Part shown: positions 1 to 13,754 of the stretch, piece by piece
Position numbering within the stretch: position 1 is the stretch's first letter
Layout of the letters: every line of letters starts with the position of its first letter
Assembly: GCA_023238725.1 (NCBI GenBank)
Contig: CM041553.1
Coordinates: forward strand, 10,315,001 to 10,379,000
Reading direction: 5' to 3'
Source of the DNA: Scortum barcoo
Lineage: Eukaryota > Chordata > Actinopteri > Centrarchiformes > Terapontidae
DNA: 64,000 nt
Position numbers and translations under genes: made by a program
The notes under the pieces: model-generated
What the model saw: the letters and a program-made list of their open reading frames with translations, nothing else
The model's database searches: none
Told to the model about the DNA's origin: nothing

Positions 1-3000
1 TCAAAGTTGAGACTCTTCAAAGACAAAACACCGTAATTCTACAAGAAGTCAGTCAGGAAACAGTGTCTGAGGATGGCACCAAGATGGGACAAAAAAAGGG
101 AGTGGACACAAGATTTCTTTCAAAGGATAGTGCAAAGGAGTGCAAAATAAGACTTCTTTCATCTCTCTTTCTCTGTCATTTTTGTTTTTACTTTTTCCTT
201 GATCTTTCATTCAACTGTCCTCTCTTCAATTAATTTTCAACACTCAGTTTTCCAGGTAACTGAAGATCCCCCGTTTATTTACATTCTTGTTATATCATGC
301 TTTGATCTCCATCCGGTACTTAGTCCTTAATCTTAGTTCCCTCTGCTGTGTTACTTACTTTCTCTTACTTTACTTGTGCACATGTGCACTCCCTCTGAAA
401 GATCTACGATCCATAGACATTTACATATCAATCATGACTTAACAAACTTAACATTTTGCAGACAGAGATACAAATATTGTTTGTTAATAAAGTATTTGGT
501 TGAATATAATTCAGTTAGTTTATACATTTGTTATTTTTAGATTGAATCAACCAGTTCCTACTCCCATTAGCTGGTGGAGAGAGGCCAATTTCCTTGTCTT
601 GTGCAGCATAAAGTCAGCTTAATATTATATTGAAACATCTTTGGAGAGACTCTAAAATTGCAAGGCTCTCTCTAGCCTCACGCCCACCCTCCCATAGGCA
701 TCTTTATACACTTTGGGGGAAATAATAGTCTCTATTTCCCTTTAAGAGACCGACTAGGACATGAATAAAAACAATTATAATTATATGCACATTCTTCATG
801 TTGGTGCCTGTCTGCAACTTCACGAGTAGGTCGCTGTAGCATTTTCTGGTAAAAGCACACTCTATGGAGACACGCTTACATACATTCTCAAACTCATATA
901 ATTACATACTGAAATGCACACACACACACATACCCTCATACTTACACAAGCATATTATATTATGTCAAGTTATGCATGCATGTATATGAATGAAGTTATG
1001 TATTTACAGTATATATGCATGATAGTCTGCTTGAGGATTTGACTTGAAATGACCCATGTCCCATATTTGACTAGTACATTTAAATTGAAATACTGTTAAA
1101 CCTCCAGACCAACCATGTTGTTGTAGGGAGTTCCATCTACAATTACAATTTCCTTAGTTGCTTGCCTTGCAGGCTTTGATAGGATGCATTTGGACATCAA
1201 GTGTTACTGCATGTCTCACTCTGGATTTACACTTTTAAGGGGGCATTTTCAATTATTCCCTCATATGTTGTGATTTCACAATACTGCTCAAAAATTGTGT
1301 ATGTTGCTGCAAATGACAGAACCTGTGACCTCAGCAACCGCTTGCCAGTTTCATCTTCGCTTCTTGGCTGGAGTGCTGATTTATCAGACATCATTTTTTG
1401 AGCAAAGCACCATGGAAGATTTCCATTGTTTTGGTAGAACTGGCTTTTCTGCTCTACAGTCATGCCAGGTACCAACTTCTTAAGGGAGAGGAGGATCTTC
1501 AATTATCACTTCAGCTGTGCCAGGCTGACATTTGAGTACAGCACTGGGATTCTCTCAGTGGCAGATCTATTGCTATTGCTGTCACTGTGCGGGCCCCAGA
1601 GACAGTAAATCTGTGCGCCAGGGCAACCTTAATCCTTCATGATTTTACCAGAAAGAACACCATGTAACATCAAGAAGGGAAGCATGTCTGAATGCTGCTG
1701 CTCTCAGAGCTTCAGGAAGGAAGGTGAGGCTGTCCAAAGGCTCGAGGCAATTCCCTCATGCAGTACCTCCATGCAATTGATGCTGTACCTTGACAAGTGT
1801 AACTGTTAGTCTGTTGCCTTCCCTCATATGATCTATTAAGAACCACTCATTGTCAAGAAAAAGCAAGAATTCAGTTACCCACTCTAAATGAACATAAAAT
1901 CAAGTACCTAGTTTAGTTTTACTCACTCAGGGCCATCTGATCTGCTATTGAAAATTAAAACCATTTCTTAAACACGTATAGTGAAAATATGAATGGTAAT
2001 ATACCAGCATTAAAAATGAAGAAAAATATAATAAGTTTACCAAAAAATGTTTTAAAAGAGAGAATGGGGTAAACCCATTCCCTAACTTCCTCCCTGTTTA
2101 CAATGAAGGGAAGCAGCTTCTTGATTCTGGCAAAGCATGTTAAGAAATTCATCTCCATCTAGAGCTCTCGGGTTGGCAGGGTGGAAGGAAGACTGTAACC
2201 ACTCAAGGGATTGGATGAGCCTTGCTCAAAAGCAGATATAGCTGCCTGGTCCATCCTTTTCCAATCCACTGCTCAACTCACTTTTATTTTCTCCTTTTTG
2301 GATGTGTCTCTGGATCTCTAATGATATTTGCAGATGTCTTCAGCTAAAAGTAGAAAGCAGCCACCAGAATGGCAGAGTGTGCTACTTAATCAATAAACCT
2401 GGTGCACTGGTGTAACAGTGCTTTCCTAAAATTATTCACCAAAACGGAGTACTTAACTATCAGATGATGTCGCTTCGTTTTACCTCAGGAGTTCGGCTCT
2501 GCAAATATAAATTGCAATAGATTGTAATAGATTGTAAAAGCACGAGGACGCTGATCTCGAGCCTGTTTTTAAGACAGCAGTGAATTTGCACACTGTTGAC
2601 TATTCAAACTAAGGCTTAGCAAAAATATTATCAACCATTTCCTCTTCTACACATGGTAACAGAAGTTTGTAGCATTGATTTACAGTACTAAAGGCTCAAT
2701 CATTCATGTTGGCGCTTCAGCGTGATTACATGTCTGTTCTCTGTTTCACTGTATACAACCAGCTCAAGAGTGCAAATCACAGCCTTTATGGCTCGAACAT
2801 TCGACTATTCGTGACCAACATAAACTGCATAGTTGTGTGTGGCAAATAAAATTCAGTTTGATTATCAGGCTGTGTTTGGCACGTTACAGGTTGACAGTGG
2901 ATTAAAGTGTAAATTCTAAATAAATAAATTCTGCAGGTGTGAGAGGTTGTCGAATCCCGACTGACTCCAGTTGCCGTCCTCTTTGAGGAAGCAAGCTGCA

Positions 3001-6000
3001 AACTTTTTAACGCCACCTTTTGAGCCAGGGGGTTAGCATTTTACACTCTAAACAAAGGTGTTTGCTAGACTTTTTCCTGAGGTAAATTTCTGTAGAGATA
3101 AGTATTGCAGCTGTGAAGGCTCTCGTTTCTAGCTGAGTTCGCATAAGGCATAAGAATTGCCAATATGTGGATGATACACCAGAGCTGCAGAAAATGAATC
3201 CTGCTTACTTTGCACTCACGTTCATGTAACTGAAATTCAACTGATCCGCTTAGTATCTCTTTTTTGTCATGCACTTCCTCTCGCACACGTAGAGAGGAAC
3301 AGTACAATATGTAATTAAGGCTGAACCACTTTGTACCAATGATCTACACACTGGTAATTAAATCTAATCTGTGTGTGTCTCCTCAGTGGAAGCATGTGTG
3401 TCTTTCTGTGTGTGTGTGTATACGAGTACGGGTGTGTGTTTAATGTCATAAGGCCAGAGCAGTGTAATGCCACACTCCCGTCCAGTTAATTAATTCAAAT
3501 GTCCACCCTTAATTAATTTCACACAGCGGATTGTGACCGTTCCCCTGGAAACAACCTGTGAATGCATAATACTAGTTGGGACATCGTGTGTGCTGGGGTG
3601 GTTATAAATGCAATGTCAATGTCAGTGCGGTGTATTCTTGAGTGTAAGTGGGAGTGTGTTTTAAGCATATGCATGTCAAATGAATCTGCACATTACATTC
3701 ATTTAAACATTTAGAGGGAACATTTGTGTGTCTTCGTGTATGTAAGACTAAATGTGTGTGTACAGTACACAAGGTTTCTTTTTTTCCCTGAGCACATCCT
3801 GTCAAAAACATGTCTGAATGTACTGTCAGTTGTGTGTAAGCAGATATTTGTGCGAAAATTTGTCTAAGTGTGTGTAATTTTTTCTTCTTTTTTTACTTTA
3901 TTAATCCATCTAGGGAAAAAAACATTTTTTAGTTGTATATTACGAGACTGAGCTGTACTTACATTCAAATGTATGTGTGCATGCCGTAAGTGTATATATA
4001 GTTATGTGCATAAAATGCTAATTCTGTTCAGCCCCTGTATCGATGTCTGCCATTACTCTACTTTGGTCACAGTGGAGTGATTTCATTGTCAAGCTGAACA
4101 AAGAATTGCCACTACTCAACAATCTCCACCTACAGCATGAGGGGATTTGTTATATGAAAGGAGAGACGTCTACACAGCTGCTAACTTCCCCACCTCCATT
4201 AAAGAGCAGCGAGCAGCTGCTCCTCTAGGCTTTTCAATGTAAGGCATCCTGGACTGTGGGAGACAGTCCCAAGAGAAGCTTAGTGTCTGTGATTAGAGCA
4301 TCTGTAGAAAACTTAAAGACACAGACTAGATGTGTGTATCGATCAGAGGAAAGTGACACTGCAGTCCAAGAAAAACTGGTATCTGTAGGCAACAGTACAG
4401 ACTCTCAGGTAGAGCAAAACATCCATCCATAATCCACTCAACCTAATCAGAGCATTACATATGACATTTTCATCTCAAAGCACTTTACTTTAGTGTGTTC
4501 TCTCTCTTTTTCCATCTGAATATCTTTTGGCAGAAAAACTATGATTTTCTTTTCAAATCTCCATTCCAAAGCAAAATATTGTCTCTATTGTGTGCACATT
4601 TTGTCGCTTAAATTGAGGTACCAGCATATTTTGAGAGGTAAAACCTTTGTCCAATCACTGGATTAGGTGTTATTATAAAACTTCTTGTGTAGTGTTTGTT
4701 CTGCTAAACACACTGTACCTTAAACAGTTATTAAGCTCAAAATGTGAGACTCTAACACACGTTAATAGAATGGACCGATACATAAATCTCAATTAGATGA
4801 CTCCAACAGAAGATTGTATGGTGAAATATATACTTTAGCTCAGGAGACAGAAGGAGGGATATACACAAAATAATTAAAGCATATGCTAGAACAATTTTGG
4901 CCGTACCATTTTTGAAACTTAACTTCACTTATGGCTCATTATGCTGTGATTCATGTTACGTGTTTGAGCCAGCGTTGTTAAAATGAATCCCTCTCATGTT
5001 CGAGCCTACATTCCACACGCTTAATTTGACAAGGTGATTACACTGAACAAATGCTTTAACACACTTTAGTAAATGCATGGCTCCGGCTGTGGAATGAAAC
5101 ATCTCTGTCTCGACTGTCCCTTTACTTAATATAGGCCTTCATTTCCCCACTGATGCTATCACTGAAACTAGCTGTGGGCTAAAAGATAAATTTGTCTGTA
5201 AAAAAGCTATCTGCTCGCCTGATCATTATGCCAATTACTGCACAGTAACCAGGATTTGGAGGTACTTGAATATACAGGGAAAACTCACACTTAAAAGCAA
5301 AGTGTCACAATCCTTCTTTTACTAATCTGTCATATTATAGCTGAAGCCATGGCTGTTACATAAAGATCGGGCAAACACAGTGCCATATAGAGCTAAAAGA
5401 GTAACTTTAGGTTTAGGTAATAAAGTTTAAAATAAAACTGCACTCAAGAAGAAACCTAGCCAACTATCAATGACCCTGAGTGTGTGTAGTTCACTAAATC
5501 AAATGTTAAATGGAGTGCTGGCACACAGCTGATGGCCTTGTGCTCAGTGGTTACTACTGTCTTTATGCCAGCAATGCGGCATTTATGGATGTGGAGGGAT
5601 ATGCTCCCTCGAGCCAGGATTAGTTACGAGGAAGGGAAGGTGTTCAAGAGCAGGTATTGCTTTTTTAAAATTAGTTTATTAAAGACGGCAAATCATCTCA
5701 TGGGCATCCCCATGGGATGTTGTAAGGAGGGAGAGGAAAAGTCTAAAAAAATAAATGTTCAGCTTTTTTTTTTCTCCCTGTCAGAACAGCTTTCAATAAT
5801 ACAAGCTGAATAATATAAAACAAAGAAAACTCACTATACAAGTGTTAAGTAATGAATTATGCATTTTCTTTTATGTGAAATTCATCCTGACAGCTTCTGT
5901 GTTTGAGAAAAAAGCCAGAGCATAACATATTACCTCCTGTTAAAAAAGAGTGCACTGGAGAAAACTCTGAAGCCACGTTGCATCTACCATACATAGGTTA

Positions 6001-9000
6001 AATGGAGTTAAATTTATTTGGAGGTTGCCTACCTTAAAGAAAGTGTACGTATGGAGACACACTGGGTCACAACCAGCACCATTACGATTGCGAATGATTG
6101 TGCTTGGGGGGCTTTCAGTTTGGTGCCTGAAAATCTCAAAGGCGGAGGCAAAATTTGTCTTGACGAGGAAGTGTCAAGGAAGCGTACTTTGATGGACTTT
6201 GGGTGAAGAAATATCCCTTTTAATGACAGCATTATCAAAATTCTTAGATTTAACATGGTACAGTGTGACGTGCCCTTTTTCCTCCAGTCAAGTTTTGTGA
6301 TGAGGGGATTTGTTGTGGCTTTTGGATGATGTGACCTCTGAGACAGAAGCTGGAGGGAGGGATGGAATGATCTTTTGGAGCAAGGGATTAATATTCTTAT
6401 TCATTTTGTCTCGTTTCCTCTCTCCCCTTGTGGGCCAATGTGACTTTCATTCTCCTGACATTCTAAAAAATGCTGTTAAATGTTAATGGAGACTATTTTT
6501 ACATGGGTCACGACCACGTCTGGCACACGCGTACATGCCGGACGCTCACACACCGGACACACAGGCATTTTGGACATTTGCCCACGTAGACTGGAAAATA
6601 TGCGCACACATACACACTCAGCTGTACCATAATACCATAATAAGATCAGTCTTGAATAAAAGAAATGATAACCGCATTCTTGCCTCTGTAAAAATGATCA
6701 AAAAAATCCTCATCTCTCTGGCCCCACTAACCTCTACAAACTTTTCTTTCTTCTTTTTATATTATCTTCAATTTAACTTCACTGGCAGCATTGACTTCTT
6801 ATTTGATATCTCCTTTAATGTTATGGGGGACACGGAAAAAGCTTCGACATTTGACAAGCTCTGCGTGTGTCTGCTTGGTGGAGCTCTCATTTTCTGGCGT
6901 CGACACTTATTATCACCGACAGCGTGTCCAAGTCATTCCTTTCCACGGGCTGAAGGCTGGAGAAATTGTCACGTAGAGCGCTAAGGGTGACACGCTGTTT
7001 AAATCAAATGCACTTTACATTTGTTGGACTTGGGGTTGCCACATGTTGAGTGTTCTTTTATGGTAGACTGGTGGGTTGTATGTGTGAAGCAATTGGAAAG
7101 GGAAATAATGGAATGACATATGGTGGAAGAAAGTGGCAACTCAATTTGAGCTGGTGAAAAGAAGCCGGTTGAGATCATGTTACAAGCATCACAAGTCGAG
7201 GACGACAACTTCCTGATGAAAACAAGTTACAGTATCAACACTTCAGTTATAGTGCCTAGATCATCAATAAACACTAAGCCATAATTCTGTGGTGTCAGCA
7301 ATGTGGGGATAACTAATGACTGATGTGTTTTTCTACTGCTGTGATGCATCAATAAGTCAAATATTCCCTGCTGCCTTTAACTCGCTGCATTACGTTAGAG
7401 CTAGTTAGAGAAGTGGTGGAAAGATCAGCAGTAGCACAGTACAAGTGATGCTCACAATAGAGGAAAAATAAAATTTATCAGATCTCCAAAGTACGGCGTG
7501 ACATGTGTTACGATGAGTGCGCTGGTCTTGGTTTGAACAGATTTCATTGGCATCATCAACCACATACTGATACACTGACAGTATGTAATATCACCTAAAT
7601 TGCATATGAGTTCCTCTGCACTAGAGACTCCTCATGTAGCATGTCACACCCACTGAAGATGACAAACGAATGTTACTAGCAACCAGACTTCCTGTCGACA
7701 ATGTGTCCGAATGATACCTTTGGATCCTCCTCTTTTTTTTTTTTTTTTACATGAAAGGCACCGTCGCCACAGAGATGAAGAGCTGTGGGCATAAAAACAT
7801 GTCACTCCTGTACGTGACCACGAACAAACAAATATAACATCAAACAAAAGCTATTATTCTGGGAAGAAAACCTGCTGGCATCACGCACCCCATGTGACAC
7901 GTAATTAAAATCAAATTGGCCTGACAGTTCGACTTTGTGGCTTCCTTTTCTTTATAGCAAACAAAAGGCACACATTGAAAGTCAGACAAACCAAAAATAC
8001 CTGCTATTGTTTGTTACAGAAAGCTGCAAGCGCAGGCCACCCCGAGTAACATGCTATTAAAGTCAAACAAAACCACACTGTAACAGTTAGAATTGCCACA
8101 GTGCAACAGTTCCACAGCAATAGCCTTGGAATTATAGCCTATACCAAGGTCTGCATCCGTTCAGTTACATTTACCCCAGATTGTTTACAATGCTGCAAAG
8201 TCAAAATCAATAGGGCCTGCCAAGACGGGAACAGCCTAATGTTCCATTAGAACTCTCTGCTATTCAATTACAGCTCCAGAGTTGGAGAAGTTTCAGCAAG
8301 CTCAGGTCCCCAGAGGAGAAGCACAGAGAAAGTATGAGGCAGAGAGAAGGAGTAATAAATCTAAAACTGACAAACAGCAAAAATAAAGTTATGGCATCCT
8401 CCCACCTTCACCCACCCCCCATATCTTTCAGTCTTCCTTGAAGCTGCAGTGCAGGATATGGATGAGAGGACTTCTTCGGTTAATGTTGCTTTTAACCTTT
8501 TCATGATGTTTCTTGTGTTCATTATTGTTTCCCAGTTTCACCCTCTCTTTTGCAAATGTCCTTTTGCTGGCCCCCACCTCCTGAGGAATGCATTCTTTCA
8601 TAGCTCACCTTTTACATGCGTACATCTACACTGTCTCCACTATGTGAGCACTGTGAGATTTTTTTTTTTTCCCCAGGAAGTAAAGCCCTTATCCAGGCAG
8701 TCTACTGCACATAACTATGCCCGTCTCCTGGGAGCGGGTATCACCACAGGGGTGAGAGAGAAAGACAGAACAAAAATGGTGCAGAATGAAGGCGATAGAG
8801 AGAGAGAAAGGAATGTCATAGACAGGGGGTAGGGGAAGAAAAGGCCTAATAACAGGAGAAAGGGACACATGAAAGGAAGAGTCAAATCAAAAAGATAGAG
8901 AGGGACAGCAAGAGAGCAGAATAAATGAAGTTTTCTTTGTGCCCCCTGTGGTGGTGATAAGTCGTCATGGGGTCCCTATGGGGACAATTATTGTGCCCAG

Positions 9001-9040
9001 TGGCAAGAGTCAGTGTTTCTGTGTATGTGTGAGCATGTGT

Positions 9041-9045
<5 letters not shown>

Positions 9046-9104
<59 letters not shown>
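9046..9104. repeat. (GA)n microsatellite
   Basis: About 59 bp of AG/GA dinucleotides with one GG interruption at 9091-9092. Confidence 0.97.
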
Positions 9105-9445
9105 CATGTGGGCATCACTAAAGACAGGCCTTTGCTGGAATAGAGTGAAGAGGGCGAGACACACAGAGAACATTGCATCCACAGTGTACCTTTTTAAAAT
9201 ACAACAACACACCTTGAAATATCTGACAAGACCTGCTGCTCTGAAGATAATCCCACAGCCTCAAGCTGGAATCATCTTCTAAATAAATGCATACTATTAC
9301 AACCAAAACATATATGTAACATATAATCTGCATAATGGATGAAAAAAGAATTCTTAAAAAAAATCCTTAAACATGCTCAAAATAATCTCCTCAGGATCTG
9401 AGAGGATAAAATAATCTGCTTACAACTCAGTCATACCATACCTGT

Positions 9446-9459
9446 GCACTAGGTGGCGG
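9446..9459 (+). promoter_or_regulatory. CTCF-like motif
   Basis: GCACTAGGTGGCGG matches 13 of 14 positions of the commonly used CTCF core (CCASYAGRKGGCRS). Occupancy cannot be judged from sequence. Confidence 0.5.
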
Positions 9460-10194
9460 TGAAATACCCTCCTCTTTGGATCACCTGGCATTGTTATCTG
9501 CCACCTGTTGGCACAACTCATTTGCTGATTCCCCTGTGACATTTGCCAGGTGGTCTATGTTTCCATGCTGCCAAAAGAGACTGTCCTCCCAAGAAGAGCA
9601 ACAGCATCAATCATTCTGGTGCCCCAAAACGACACTTCAATGTTCAAGCGGCCGAAGTAATTATCATGTGAGCAAAGGAGGAAGTAAGGTGATGTTGTTA
9701 CACACACAGGGAGGAGGTCAGGATGGATGGAAGGGGTCAACAAATCAGGCTTTAAAACTGGAGGCTTGTTTCCTGTTTTTTCATCGTCAGTCAATTTTTT
9801 TTCAAAGCATGAAGATAATCAAGCTTCATTTTCATTACAAATGACACTTTACAAAGTAGTAACCCAGACTTTTTTATTGTTGAACAATGATTTTAATGGT
9901 TTCAGAAGGCGCAGACAGTAGTTTACCCAGCCACATCTCTTTGTTTATGTGATTCAGGCTCACCTGTTTATTGATCAGCAGGCCTGCAAGATAAATCTAT
10001 GCCTGTTATGTCTGAATCCGCACCTTTTTTGTTGATCTCCACCACATTTGTTACAATTTGATCGGCCTACCACTGGCACCTTGAATTTCCCAGAGTAAAT
10101 GTGACAGATGTGTCCTATGCCATGCGCTTCTACTTGTATTGTCACAACGCCTGTAGTGTGCTGTCTGTGGCCACACAGAATAAAGTCCTGTGTT

Positions 10195-10295
10195 TCTCAA
10201 AGCTTCCCTGGTGCCTTCAAATGCCTGCCGAGTACTTTGCGGTGCTTCTCCAGTGACTTCCAGTACCTGCCTGGTGCTTTGCAGTACGCTTCCTT
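10195..10295. repeat. decayed minisatellite-like patch
   Basis: About three imperfect units of roughly 30 bp recur, built on the words ctggtgc(c)tt, tgcctg and cagtac / gagtac. On the minus strand this makes an open frame with repeated STRQ-like words, which reflects the repeat and not a gene. Confidence 0.45.
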
Positions 10296-10716
10296 GCCAG
10301 ATCATCTATTTTGCCTCACTGCCAGGTGCTCAAGCCACTCTTGCCTACTACTTGTTAGCTTGATGCATGCCTGAAACATGGCTCTTCCTGTGTTTGGCTG
10401 ATGTTCTGCTTGATGACAAATTTCATCTGACTCAGACCTGCCTCCTGATTATGACCCTTCTAGTGCGCAGTGCTTGTCAAGAGTGATTTAACTGACCTTC
10501 TGTTTCTTTTACCTGCATAGTATGTACTAGGTACACATTACAGGAGGTAAGCAGAGGAATGATCAGTGCCGTAGTTAGTGGCTTTGTGTTGCAACTGTGC
10601 CAGTTATACTGTGATAGTTAAGTGTTTTTCTCTCTATATGGGAGGGTATTTAAGCACTGTCATGAATACTGAAGAATCGAGAGAAAAAAATGTTTCTTTT
10701 GATTATGACCCGTAAG

Positions 10717-10756
10717 CACACACACACACACACACACAAACACACACATACACACA
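10717..10756. repeat. (CA)n microsatellite
   Basis: CA repeats, perfect to 10738 and then interrupted by AA and TA. Confidence 0.95.
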
Positions 10757-11265
10757 AGGATGCATGAGAAAAAAAATCTCTGAGCGCATTATCAGAACTT
10801 GCTTCAAAAACAAATCCAAACACGTTTGCGGCAAGGTGTGTTCTGCCAAAAATTATGAGCTGTTGATGTATTTGACCTCACATTCAAACGACACAGTGAT
10901 ATTTATTTACCTGCAAGGCAGGTACAGCTCAACAAAACAAAACAAGACCATAATTAAACTATCTGACCCTTCAAGCAGATATGGAAATGAAGGCCAGGAT
11001 GTAAAAAGAGTAACATGCAATACTGATTCAAAAAACATAAAAATTCAAAAAAATTACAGCATATGTTGGTGTGTTAAAACTGTCTTTATTTCACCAGTTA
11101 GTTTACTTTTTTCCTGAGCTTTTTAGGTCTTTTTGCCTCTATCTAACATCTTTGCTTTGACCTTCTTCTCTTCTCTGTTTCCCTCTATAGTTATCTCTCT
11201 CTCTTGCACCCCACCCTGTCTTTTTCCCTCCCTCCCAACCAGCCAATCTAATTTGTCAGTGTGTC

Positions 11266-11283
11266 GTTGTTGTTGTTGTTGTT
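11266..11283. repeat. (GTT)6 microsatellite
   Basis: Six perfect GTT units. Confidence 0.95.
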
Positions 11284-11469
11284 AGCGTGTGGTTTATATG
11301 CAGCGTTCTGTATTTAGCTCTCTCTGGGAGTCGCAATGTTCCATTTACCTTTCCCAAAATGCACTGCTGGGGGATAGCCCCGATTATGCAAAATGTGCAT
11401 GTGTATGATGGTTTTGAAGAAGGCATAATACAGCTGCGTGGGGGGGAGAGAGTTTTAAATTATTTTTGT

Positions 11470-11497
11470 CAGCAGTATAAGTGCACTTATACTGCTG
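11470..11497. repeat. perfect 28-bp palindrome
   Basis: cagcagtataagtg is followed immediately by its exact complement, with the centre at GTG|CAC (11483/11484). Pairing stops at both ends. There is no loop, so it can extrude as a cruciform or act as a symmetric binding site. Confidence 0.95.
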
Positions 11498-13723
11498 TTG
11501 GGGACACAAACCATGACTCCCTCCCCAAAAAACAAATCAGGCCCATGATGAGGGTCCTGTTCAGACAGAGAAGGGAGGAGCATCTCTTACTCTTACAATT
11601 GTTACCGCTGCAAAAACAAAGGAAGAAACAGTGAGGCTCAATGCAGACTGATGAAAACATGTTTGCAGTTGTCACTTACCCCAATCTATTGTTTAATAAA
11701 TGTAGGTATAAATGTCTAAAAACTAAATTCTCCTCTTTACTGCATTCAATCCTGTCCTCTCATCTCACTCCTTCTCCTCTTCCACAGTTCCTGTTCTGCT
11801 ACACTTTGACTAATACGTGACGTACAAAATGCTACATGCGTCTGTACTGATGCCTCCGACGTGCGTCAACATAATATAGCCTACCTCCTCTCTTCTCTCC
11901 ATTCATTCCTGTAATCTGTCTCTCACAGCTTCAGGCCTCTGCCGGTTTCTCCTCCTCTTCTCATTTTCTGTCACTATCTCTGTTCTTCACTTCACCATCA
12001 CTCTACATGCTGAAGTCCTCTTATCTCCTCTGGTTAGCCAGACCCAAGAGATCCTCTTTCCTTTCATGAGTTTGTTTGTGTCTTGGTTAATGACATGCTA
12101 TCATTTCAATGGGTCCTTGGTGTTTGTGTGTGTGTGTGTAACTAGGTTTCTGGTTTAGCTGTAAGCTTACATCCACTGCAGGCCAGGATGCGAGACTCTA
12201 TATACTAAAGCTATATGTTGTTTGAGCATGATTCTGGCTTGATATCCTCGACTTTTTAATAATAGAAGCCCTTCAAATGATTTACAATTAATGTCAAGCA
12301 TACATAACATGTGAAAACATAAACTTACACTAAGGTTTTTGGGTGAATTCAACTATGTATGAAGAAGCCCATGTAAAATCCAAAGAGTTAAATATTGTTC
12401 TTTGCTAGTCAGCTGCTCTGCAGCAGGGATCTGTCGCTGGAATTGTCGCTCCATGGTTCTGTCTTTTGCCTCCCCATCTCTCTACAGTATGTCTCTTCAC
12501 AAAAGAACCAGTACAATGTTGTGTCCTCAGGGAGTTTAGTGGATACTTCTGATTCTGCTTGCTTCCCCTCAATGCAGCCACACTTCACAGTAAAAGCACA
12601 GTGACTGTCAATATCAAAATAAGAGCATGCCTGCTGTTTAGAAAATGTGAGGGCGACCTGCTGTTTGCTTTCATGTGAGGCGATAAGCTCTGCCTCACAC
12701 ACACGCGCACACAAATACGCACAGACTCGCACGTACACAAACATGCACAGACTTCTTCACAGATACAAAACATCAATATCTTCTCAATATATGTAAAAAA
12801 AAGTTTTGAAAGTAAAAATATCAATAGATACAGAAGCATGCAGCCATCACACACAGACACCATCATGCAATAGTTGACAATCACATGCTTGCTGAGTACA
12901 CACATACTTTACAGTATACAGAGAGGTACACTCAGACAAGCTGTTATCACACAGTGTAAATGTATATAGAAAACAAACAAAAAAAAAAATACACAATGTG
13001 GTTTCTCATCTCGTTTCTTTATTTCTCTTGTATTGGCTTTGCTATTTTTCTCTTATACTGGTAACATAGAGAGTTGTGTTGCATAAAAGAATAGAAAATA
13101 CTGCTGTTATATGTGGTGTATAGTAACATTGCAGAACGAATCCAGACCCCGGACTGATTTAACATGCTCTCTTTATCTTTTCTTTAATAGGTTTTAGCCA
13201 TTTTATTGAAACAGCCTCTTAAAGCTGAGTTGGTAATGTCAAATTAGCTAAAACTGTCACCAAGTCCTGACAGTAGTACATGAGTCTGACAATATGCTAA
13301 AAACATCAGTGTCCCCTGGCTCCATCTGTTGCTCTAAATGCCATTTTCAACACTGCACTTTATCCAAATCAAATCAACCAATCAGAGCTTGGAGGAGTAT
13401 TTGAGTGTCAGTCACTGCAAGGAGCTCTCGTCCTCTGCGTGTGCTATCAAGTTATGTATCTTCGGTGAGTGGATGCGATGGCAGACGAACAAATACTGAA
13501 CAACCAAGCAATGAGAAGACTGCTCATCCTCCCTTTGTTAGCAACAGCTCACACAACAAGGACAGGTAAACAGAAGAAGACGAATGGAGAAATCCTACTG
13601 ACTGCAGCGTTAAAGTTTTTTTACACAATGATTTGATTTTGGTTTTGATCTGTCACGCTGTTCTAAGTTAAAACAAGTCAGGCAATAGCACGTTATTCAT
13701 CTTAGAAGCATTACACTGAGGTG

Positions 13724-13754
13724 CAATTGATTCATGATTCATGTGAATCAATTG
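13724..13754. repeat. short inverted repeat
   Basis: caattgattca (13724-13734) pairs exactly with tgaatcaattg (13744-13754) around a 9-nt loop, tgattcatg, which repeats part of the stem sequence. Short enough that chance is possible in AT-rich DNA. Confidence 0.7.

Noticed and set aside
9541..9600. Minus-strand NVTGES-containing stretch as sgcz exon 4
   Set aside because: NVT is present, but the following VNARN-like residues and a correctly placed acceptor and donor are absent.
13105..13150. Minus-strand CNVTIHH as sgcz exon 4
   Set aside because: A stop follows within a few codons and there is no matching flank.
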